A stretch of 9,543 nucleotides of DNA from Butyricicoccus_A sp945486175 (GTDB taxonomy: Bacteria; Bacillota; Clostridia; Oscillospirales; Butyricicoccaceae). Made by a program: the position numbers and the translations under genes. The notes under the pieces were generated by a model, which was given only the letters and a program-made list of their open reading frames with translations, had not been told where the DNA came from and did not search any database. Within the stretch, counting starts at the first letter, position 1. The number at the start of each line of letters is the position of its first letter. The stretch is taken from NCBI GenBank assembly GCA_945829445.1, contig CALZUY010000085.1:1-9543 (forward strand), in the 5' to 3' direction. Positions 5,330 through 9,543 of this stretch are shown here, piece by piece.

Positions 5330-5992
5330 ATGCTGACACCGGCAAAAAAGGAATTTATTGAATTTATGATGAGCGCGGATGTGCTGCGTTTCGGCGACTT
5401 TGTCACCAAAAGCGGACGCAACACGCCGTATTTTGTGAACACGGGCAACTACAAGACCGGTTTGCAGTCGTCCAAACTGGGCGAGTTCTATGCCGCTATG
5501 GTAAAGGAGACCATCGGGGAAGATTTTGACGCGATGTTCGGCCCGGCATACAAGGGTATCCCGCTGGCGACCTCGGTTGCAGGCGCGCTGGCGCGCACCT
5601 ATGGCATTGACAAGCCGTTCTTCTTCAACCGCAAGGAAGCGAAGGATCACGGCGAGGGCGGCAGCCTGGTCGGCTACAAGCCGGCGGACGGCGACCGCAT
5701 TGTCATCATCGAAGACGTCATCACGGCGGGCACCGCAATCCGCGAGACACTGCCGGTGCTGTACGGCGCGGCTGACGTCAAGGTAACCGATATGTTCATT
5801 TCGGTCAACCGCTGTGAGGTCGGCCAGACCCCCGGCAAGACCGCTGTCATGGAGGTCGGCGAGGAATTCGGCATCCGCGTGCATTCGCTCATCGATGTCC
5901 GTGATATCCATGAATATCTGCAGGGACAGGCGGAGTATGCGTCCATTCTCCCGCTGATGGAATCCTATATGGAAAAATATTGCGTTTTTTAA
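5330..5992 (+). CDS. pyrE: Orotate phosphoribosyltransferase
   Basis: A 220-residue cytosolic enzyme that joins orotate to PRPP to give orotidine 5'-monophosphate and pyrophosphate, the fifth step of de novo pyrimidine synthesis. The PRPP-binding motif IVIIEDVITAGTA is at residues 124-136, with the expected Glu-Asp pair and Thr-Ala-Gly-Thr phosphate loop. RKEAKDHGEGG (101-111) is the mobile catalytic loop with its lysines and histidine. KSGRNTPYFVNTG (27-39) forms the N-terminal substrate region. Length is normal for the bacterial form. The ATG follows AGGAAGGA at about nine bases. The gene stands alone, away from other pyr genes, between its own promoter and terminator. It shares the PRPP route with rpiA upstream, a metabolic link rather than proof of co-regulation. 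Confidence 0.97.
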   Translation: MLTPAKKEFIEFMMSADVLRFGDFVTKSGRNTPYFVNTGNYKTGLQSSKLGEFYAAMVKETIGEDFDAMFGPAYKGIPLATSVAGALARTYGIDKPFFFNRKEAKDHGEGGSLVGYKPADGDRIVIIEDVITAGTAIRETLPVLYGAADVKVTDMFISVNRCEVGQTPGKTAVMEVGEEFGIRVHSLIDVRDIHEYLQGQAEYASILPLMESYMEKYCVF

Positions 5993-6005
5993 TTGACAAG
6001 CGCCT

Positions 6006-6039
6006 GCGCCGCCCGGTTTCGCCGGAGCGGCGCTTTTTT
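6006..6039 (+). terminator. Rho-independent terminator of pyrE
   Basis: GCGCCGC (6006-6012) pairs with GCGGCGC (6027-6033). The inner CCGG/CCGG pairing (6013-6016 with 6022-6025) closes a five-base loop, with one bulged A. Six T follow (6034-6039). It lies 13 bases after the stop and insulates the atp operon from pyrE. Confidence 0.95.
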
Positions 6040-6213
6040 GTGCTGTTTTGCATACTTTCGCCGGGACACGGGCACAATTGGGGGGAGAAGATGGAAAACC
6101 AAATACATCAGAATGTGTCACATTTTGGTGCACTTTGCAGCAAAAAGTTGTACAGATTGGTAAAATTTTCACAGACAGATGGGCGTGGGCACACTAAAAT
6201 GTACAAAAGAAGG
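6040..6213 (+). other. Gene-poor upstream region of the atp operon
   Basis: This A-T richer stretch between the pyrE terminator and the atp promoter has no confidently coding frame. It contains a perfect 13-base dyad AATGTG-T-CACATT (6112-6124), and two TGTACA palindromes 51 bases apart (6149-6154 and 6200-6205). A 45-codon open frame runs from ATG 6091 to the stop at 6226-6228, preceded by a purine-rich GGGGGGAG only three bases from the ATG. The peptide would be strongly basic (ends MYKRRLNFW), with no recognised domain, and its end overlaps the -35 box of the atp promoter. The stretch could be a regulatory region, a dispersed intergenic element or a small gene. Confidence 0.4.
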
Positions 6214-6242
6214 TTGAACTTTTGGTGATGAGTTGATATAAT
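6204..6242 (+). promoter_or_regulatory. Main promoter of the ATP synthase operon
   Basis: TTGAAC (6214-6219) and a perfect TATAAT (6237-6242) are separated by 17 bases, and TGA directly precedes the -10. This is the best promoter match in the window, as expected for a heavily expressed operon. Transcription would start near 6249, leaving a leader of about 54 bases before atpZ. CAAAAG (6204-6209) and CTTTTG (6219-6224) form an inverted repeat spanning the -35, a possible repressor site. Confidence 0.82.
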
Positions 6243-6302
6243 GAAGGCAGCCTGAAGAAGAGTAAATCTTGCGCATGTTTCGGAAAGGATTGTGAGGACA
6301 GG

Positions 6303-6548
6303 ATGGACAAGCATCAGATCCTGAAAGAATGTGCGGAGAATCTTGCGCTTCTGACACAGCTCGGACTCTCTGTGGCTGTGCCGCCTCTGCTTTGCCTGTA
6401 CGCGGCGGACTGGCTTCGGAACCGGCTGAATCTCGGATTGTGGATTATGGTCATTGCGCTGCTGCTCGGCCTGGGCGGCGCGGCAGTCAACGTCTGGAGG
6501 ACGTGGAAAATGATTGAACGACGCGGAGAGAAACAGCACAGGAAATGA
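6303..6548 (+). CDS. atpZ: AtpZ/AtpI-family small membrane protein
   Basis: An 81-residue protein with two predicted membrane helices (about 16-36 and 45-66), a charged N-terminus and a strongly basic C-terminus (RRGEKQHRK). This is the layout of the AtpZ/ATPase_gene1 family. The first position of the atp operon supports the call. Known members assist assembly of the c-ring or uptake of Mg2+ or Ca2+ for the synthase in some bacteria; the role here is by analogy. The ATG follows TGAGGAC at close range. A 27-base gap separates it from the next gene. The family's glycine-rich second helix is recognisable (LLLGLGGAAVNVWRTW). Confidence 0.8.
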   Translation: MDKHQILKECAENLALLTQLGLSVAVPPLLCLYAADWLRNRLNLGLWIMVIALLLGLGGAAVNVWRTWKMIERRGEKQHRK

Positions 6549-6575
6549 GCCCGGCGCAGGTGAATTTTAACGTGA

Positions 6576-6986
6576 TTGGTGGTGAGGAACATCAAGATTG
6601 AACCGGCAGTCAAACACGAGAGCAGAGATATCGCCATCGGTGTTACCGTTATGAGCGTCATCATGGTGGTTGTTTTTGCGATTATCGGAAAGTTTGACTA
6701 CACAGTTTTGCTTGGGGCCCTGCTGGGCGGCGGATCAGCGATCCTGGAGTTTTTCCTGATGGCGCTGGCAGTGCAGAAGTCAGTGCAGCGGGATACCCCG
6801 GAGGAGGCCAAACTGGTCATTCAGAATTCGCATACTAGGCGGCTTCTTCTGCTGGCGGTGGTTGTGATCGTGGGCATCAAGCTCCCGTATTTTAACTGGA
6901 TCGCGGTCGTGCTTCCGCTGATTTTTCCAAAACTCATCATTTACGCCAAAACCCTGCCTATCTTTCGCAGAAAGGAGGAAGAATGA
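6576..6986 (+). CDS. atpI: ATP synthase subunit I-like membrane protein
   Basis: A protein of about 134-136 residues with four predicted membrane helices (about 18-38, 43-67, 88-104 and 106-125) and a charged tail ending RRKEEE. Its place before atpB, its length and the GKFDYTVLLGALLGGG and FNWIAVVLPLIFPKL segments fit the AtpI group found ahead of Fo genes in Clostridia; AtpI helps c-ring assembly in some species. The start is uncertain. Three consecutive non-ATG codons are possible (TTG 6576, GTG 6579, GTG 6582), directly after an in-frame stop, with only a weak AGGTG at 6558-6562. I give the longest. The first in-frame ATG (6651) would remove most of the first helix, so it is not preferred. 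The end of the gene carries the AAGGAGG ribosome site of atpB. Confidence 0.72.
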   Translation: MVVRNIKIEPAVKHESRDIAIGVTVMSVIMVVVFAIIGKFDYTVLLGALLGGGSAILEFFLMALAVQKSVQRDTPEEAKLVIQNSHTRRLLLLAVVVIVGIKLPYFNWIAVVLPLIFPKLIIYAKTLPIFRRKEEE

Positions 6987-6989
6987 TTC

Positions 6990-7727
6990 ATGGATAATAT
7001 ATCCATCACTGGTGCCAAAATATACTATACGATTCCCGGTATCAATTATCCCGTGACGCAGACGGTCGTCAATGCGTGGATTGCGATGATTGTTATTGTG
7101 GGCGTATGTATCTGGCTGACCCGCGGGCTGAAGGTTCATGCAACAACCAAACGCCAGACGGTCGCAGAGATGGCTGTTCAGATGGCGCAGAACCTTGTCC
7201 GAGGAAGCATGGGTGAAGGCTGGGACGATTTTGTTCCGTTTATTGCCGCGATCCTGAGTATGTCGGTTGTCAGCTCCTTCATGAGCCTGACCGGCGCATA
7301 TTCGCCGACCAATGACCTGAACACATTTCTCGCATGGAGTATTGTGGTTTTTGTCCTCATCACATACTACAAAATCAAGACAAAAGGTTTTGGCGGCTAC
7401 CTGAAGAGCTTTACAGAACCGATTTTTGTCATGACACCGATGAATATCATCAGTGAAATCGCAACACCGGTATCCATGGCGCTGCGTCACTTTGCAAACA
7501 TCGTGTCAGGCTATGTCATCGGCCTGCTGCTGTATGCGGCACTTGGCGCAGTGAGCAAGGCAGTTCTGTTCTGGCTGCCAGGATCTCTGAGCTCGATTCC
7601 GATCCTGCAGATCGGTATTCCCGCTGTACTCAACGTTTATTTTACCTGCTTCTCCGGCTGTGTCCAGCCATACATCTTCTGTATGCTGACCATGCAGTTC
7701 GTTGCATCCGCAGCATCGGACGAATGA
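6990..7727 (+). CDS. atpB: ATP synthase Fo subunit a
   Basis: A 245-residue membrane protein that forms the two half-channels carrying ions to and from the rotating c-ring. The segment PVSMALRHFANIVSG (160-174) includes Arg166, the essential stator arginine. The C-terminal helix FSGCVQPYIFCMLTMQFVA (221-239) holds the conserved Gln that follows it in subunit a. About five to six hydrophobic helices are visible. The usual motif is LRLFGN; here it reads LRHFAN, a small departure. AAAGGAGG lies 11 bases upstream of the ATG, within the preceding gene's end, and the genes are three bases apart. A 129-base gap with a hairpin follows. With the c subunit below, Na+ rather than H+ is the likely coupling ion. 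Confidence 0.96.
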   Translation: MDNISITGAKIYYTIPGINYPVTQTVVNAWIAMIVIVGVCIWLTRGLKVHATTKRQTVAEMAVQMAQNLVRGSMGEGWDDFVPFIAAILSMSVVSSFMSLTGAYSPTNDLNTFLAWSIVVFVLITYYKIKTKGFGGYLKSFTEPIFVMTPMNIISEIATPVSMALRHFANIVSGYVIGLLLYAALGAVSKAVLFWLPGSLSSIPILQIGIPAVLNVYFTCFSGCVQPYIFCMLTMQFVASAASDE

Positions 7728-7758
7728 GAAGTACCCACACACCATTTCAACATGCTTT

Positions 7759-7798
7759 TGCGGCATACGGCAACATATGGAGAGGACGATATGCCGCA
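7759..7798 (+). repeat. Intercistronic hairpin between atpB and atpE
   Basis: TGCGGCATA (7759-7767) and TATGCCGCA (7790-7798) form a perfect nine-pair stem around a 22-base loop. There is no T run, so it is not a terminator. A-T rich, apparently unstructured sequence follows up to the strong AGGAGGA of atpE. A tiny open frame of nine codons (ATG 7791 to TGA 7820) has GGAGAGGA ahead of it within the loop; whether it is translated is unknown. Stabilising the downstream mRNA or separating atpE translation from atpB are plausible roles. Confidence 0.55.
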
Positions 7799-7856
7799 TG
7801 ACAGCAAACCATTTATTTGAGATTCAACATTCAGATAATTTCAGGAGGAAAATATT

Positions 7857-8111
7857 ATGGAAAGAGCAATCGTACTTGCAGCATCTGCAATCGGCGCTGG
7901 TCTTGCAATGATCGCCGGTATCGGCCCTGGTATTGGTGAAGGTTACGCAGCAGGCAAGGCCTGTGAAGCAATCGGACGCCAGCCGGAAGCAAAGGGCTCG
8001 GTTACCAGCACCCTGATCCTCGGCTGTGCACTCGCAGAGACCACCGGTCTGTACGGCCTGATCGTCGCGCTGATCCTGATGTTCGTCAATCCTTTCCTCG
8101 GCAAGCTGTAA
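7857..8111 (+). CDS. atpE: ATP synthase Fo subunit c with a Na+-type, two-carboxylate ion site
   Basis: An 84-residue proteolipid, two membrane helices joined by the polar loop RQPEAKG (41-47), that assembles into the rotor ring. Helix 1 has the GIGPGIGEGYAAGKA motif (21-35) and helix 2 LGCALAETTGLYG (55-67). In the Na+ enzyme of Ilyobacter tartaricus the ion is bound by Gln32, Val63, Glu65 and Ser66, with Tyr70 nearby. The matching residues here are Glu28, Leu59, Glu61, Thr62 and Tyr66. Glutamate in place of Gln32 gives the two-carboxylate pattern reported for the Na+-driven rotor of Fusobacterium nucleatum. AGGAGGA lies seven bases before the ATG, the best ribosome site in the operon, as fits a subunit needed in about ten copies. 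The gene is flanked by hairpins on both sides. Confidence 0.97.
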   Translation: MERAIVLAASAIGAGLAMIAGIGPGIGEGYAAGKACEAIGRQPEAKGSVTSTLILGCALAETTGLYGLIVALILMFVNPFLGKL

Positions 8112-8121
8112 TTGCCGGGAT

Positions 8122-8146
8122 TTCCGCGCAGGCGGAACCATTTTTT
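8122..8146 (+). terminator. Weak terminator-like hairpin between atpE and atpF
   Basis: TTCCGC (8122-8127) and GCGGAA (8132-8137) pair around a GCAG loop, followed after CCA by six T (8141-8146). The stem is short and the T run is offset by three bases, so termination would be partial. Partial stopping or 3'-end protection here would favour atpE over the downstream genes. Confidence 0.45.
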
Positions 8147-8163
8147 GAGAAAGGAGAACGAAT

Positions 8164-8667
8164 TTGGGTACATTAGATCTAGTTTCCATTGTCCCTTGGG
8201 AAATCATCACACAGCTGATTAACCTTCTGCTGTTGTTCCTGCTGCTCAAACACTTTCTTTTCAAGCCCGTACAGAATGTTCTGAATGCCCGCCAGGCGGA
8301 GATCGACAAGAGCTATGCCGATGCCGAGGCCGCACAGACCAGAGCTGAGGAGCTGCGCGACGAATATGAGAAGCGCATCGCCGACGCAAAGGCAGAGGCT
8401 TCCGACATCGTCAAGAGCGCGACCCGCAAGGCGCAGCTTCACGGCGAGGAGATCGTCCGCGACGCCCAGAGCCAGGCTTCCCGCCTGATGGAGAAGGCGG
8501 ACGCACAGATCGAGCAGGAGAAGAAGAAAGCCATGAACGAGCTCAAAAACGAGATTTCGGGCATTGCCGTCGATATTGCCTCCAAGGTCGTCGAGCGTGA
8601 GATCGATGAAAAGGATCACGAAGCGCTGATCTCGGAGTTTATCAAGGGTGTAGGTGAGGCTTCATGA
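8164..8667 (+). CDS. atpF: ATP synthase Fo subunit b
   Basis: A 167-residue peripheral stalk subunit. One N-terminal membrane helix (about 11-33, leucine-rich, followed by the FKPV turn) anchors a long charged helix of roughly residues 40-150, rich in Ala, Glu, Lys and Gln, which dimerises and reaches up to subunit delta on F1. The motif KPVQNVLNARQAEID is typical of the family. The start is TTG, with AAGGAGA (8151-8157) six bases upstream and no better ATG near. The stop overlaps the atpH start by four bases (ATGA), so translation of the two is coupled. Its length is normal. Confidence 0.96.
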   Translation: MGTLDLVSIVPWEIITQLINLLLLFLLLKHFLFKPVQNVLNARQAEIDKSYADAEAAQTRAEELRDEYEKRIADAKAEASDIVKSATRKAQLHGEEIVRDAQSQASRLMEKADAQIEQEKKKAMNELKNEISGIAVDIASKVVEREIDEKDHEALISEFIKGVGEAS

Positions 8668-9203
8668 CAGAGATTGCAAAAGCATACGGCAAAACGCTGT
8701 ACGATCTGGCAGTCGAATGTGAAAGCGTAGAGCAGATGCTCGACGAAATAACCACCCTTCGGCAGGCTTTCGAGGAGAACCCGCAGTTCCTGACGCTGAT
8801 GAATACGCCCAACCTCACGAAGGAAGAGCGCGTTTCCATCGTCGATGACAGCTTCGGCGGGAAAATCCATATTTATCTGCTCAATTTCCTCAAGATTATT
8901 GCGGAAAACGGCACTGCGCACGAATTTATCGACACAGCGAAGCAGTTCCGCAACGAGTATAACTGGGAGAACGGGATTGAAACCGTGACGGTGGTTTCCG
9001 CCGTCGCGCTCGGTGCCAAGCAGGAAGCCCAGCTGGTGGAAAAGCTCAGCAAGGCAACCGGTAAGACCATCCAGCTGGAGAAAAAGGTCGATCCGGCAGT
9101 CATCGGCGGCATCCGCCTGCAGATGGAAGGGCTCCAGATGGACGGCACCGTCAAGAATAAACTGGATGCGATCCGCAGCCGTCTGCTGCACACAATCGCA
9201 TAA
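8664..9203 (+). CDS. atpH: ATP synthase F1 subunit delta
   Basis: A 179-residue subunit that ties the peripheral stalk (subunit b) to the top of the alpha3-beta3 head. The N-terminal helical half (about 1-105) contains the typical start EIAKAYGKTLYDLA. The C-terminal half carries the family motif LEKKVDPAVIGGIRLQMEG (137-155), close to the VDPSLIGGxxxRIG consensus. It overlaps atpF by four bases, and GGTGAGG precedes the ATG. A 20-base gap leads to atpA. Nothing unusual is seen. Confidence 0.96.
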   Translation: MTEIAKAYGKTLYDLAVECESVEQMLDEITTLRQAFEENPQFLTLMNTPNLTKEERVSIVDDSFGGKIHIYLLNFLKIIAENGTAHEFIDTAKQFRNEYNWENGIETVTVVSAVALGAKQEAQLVEKLSKATGKTIQLEKKVDPAVIGGIRLQMEGLQMDGTVKNKLDAIRSRLLHTIA

Positions 9204-9223
9204 AGCAGAAAGTTGGTGAGACT

Positions 9224-9543
9224 ATGCAGTTACGTCCTGAAGAAATCAGCAGTGTCATTAAGGCACAGATAAAGAATTATGATACAAAGATCGAGCAGAG
9301 CGAAACCGGCCGCATCATTCTGATCGGCGACGGCATTGCGCGTGCATCCGGTCTGGAAAAATGTATGGCAAACGAACTGGTTGAGTTTGCCAACGGCGAA
9401 TACGGCATGGCTCTGAACCTGGAAGAAAATTCGGTATCCATCGTAATGCTGGGTTCCGACAAAGGGGTTCGTGAGGGCGATATCGTAAAGCGTACCGGCA
9501 AAGTAGTTTCCGTCCCGGTCGGTGAGGCACTGATCGGACGCGT
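9224..9543 (+). CDS. atpA: ATP synthase F1 subunit alpha, N-terminal part, cut by the window end
   Basis: The first 106 residues of the roughly 500-residue alpha subunit. The start MQLRPEEISSVIKAQI and the beta-barrel domain motifs GRIILIGDGIARASGLE (29-45), NELVEFANGEYGMALNLE (50-67) and VPVGEALIGR (97-106) are characteristic. The Walker A and catalytic-interface regions lie beyond the window. The ATG follows GGTGAG at three bases, a modest ribosome site. The remaining genes (gamma, beta, epsilon) are expected downstream by normal operon order but are not visible. Confidence 0.96.
   Translation, partial: MQLRPEEISSVIKAQIKNYDTKIEQSETGRIILIGDGIARASGLEKCMANELVEFANGEYGMALNLEENSVSIVMLGSDKGVREGDIVKRTGKVVSVPVGEALIGR

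Noticed and set aside
5198..6172. Minus-strand open frame of 324 codons opposite pyrE
   Set aside because: It spans pyrE and its terminator with no domain or start signal; it is an antisense shadow.
7791..7820. Nine-codon ORF between atpB and atpE as a gene of its own
   Set aside because: A good ribosome-like sequence precedes it, but the ORF is too short to judge by sequence and sits in a hairpin; it is kept only as part of a finding.

Overview
The window looks like a chromosomal segment of an anaerobic Clostridia bacterium, most likely an Oscillospirales/Ruminococcaceae-type gut Firmicute. The reasons are strong AGGAGG-type ribosome binding sites, several TTG/GTG starts, extended -10 promoters, short intergenic gaps with intrinsic terminators, moderately high GC, a Thermotoga/Clostridia-style single-cluster ferredoxin, and an atp operon whose c subunit carries a Na+-type ion site. 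The taxonomic placement is inference. I see no IS element, phage gene, CRISPR array, tRNA or rRNA.

Region 1 (1-1920, minus strand) holds an ArsR/SmtB-type repressor, with a ribosome binding site for a further gene leaving the window at base 1. Upstream of it is a sodium-dependent amino-acid transporter of the NSS/SNF family with its own terminator, promoter and structured leader. Region 2 (2126-2683, plus) is a compact thioredoxin-ferredoxin pair. Its 3' end overlaps, tail to tail, a minus-strand gene (2671-3474) that resembles a diacylglycerol-kinase-like protein in which every catalytic motif is altered.

Region 3 (3541-6039, plus) has three separately promoted genes: rpiA (ribose-5-phosphate isomerase), a MerR-type regulator with three predicted membrane helices, and pyrE (orotate phosphoribosyltransferase). 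rpiA and pyrE each end in a strong terminator. RpiA supplies ribose 5-phosphate, the precursor of the PRPP that PyrE consumes, so the two are linked metabolically though apparently not as an operon.

Region 4 (6040-9543, plus) begins with about 260 bases without a confident gene, holding a near-consensus promoter, dyads and a doubtful 45-codon ORF. It continues as the F1Fo ATP synthase operon in the order atpZ - atpI-like - atpB - atpE - atpF - atpH - atpA (cut off). The c subunit has two carboxylates (Glu28 and Glu61), the pattern described for the Na+-driven enzyme of Fusobacterium nucleatum. Together with the Na+-coupled transporter at the other end, this suggests sodium bioenergetics. The atpB-atpE and atpE-atpF gaps contain RNA structures that could set the high c-subunit stoichiometry.

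The least ordinary items are the degenerate lipid-kinase-like protein, the membrane-anchored MerR regulator, the two-carboxylate rotor, and the hairpins around atpE. No wholly new multi-gene system is evident.
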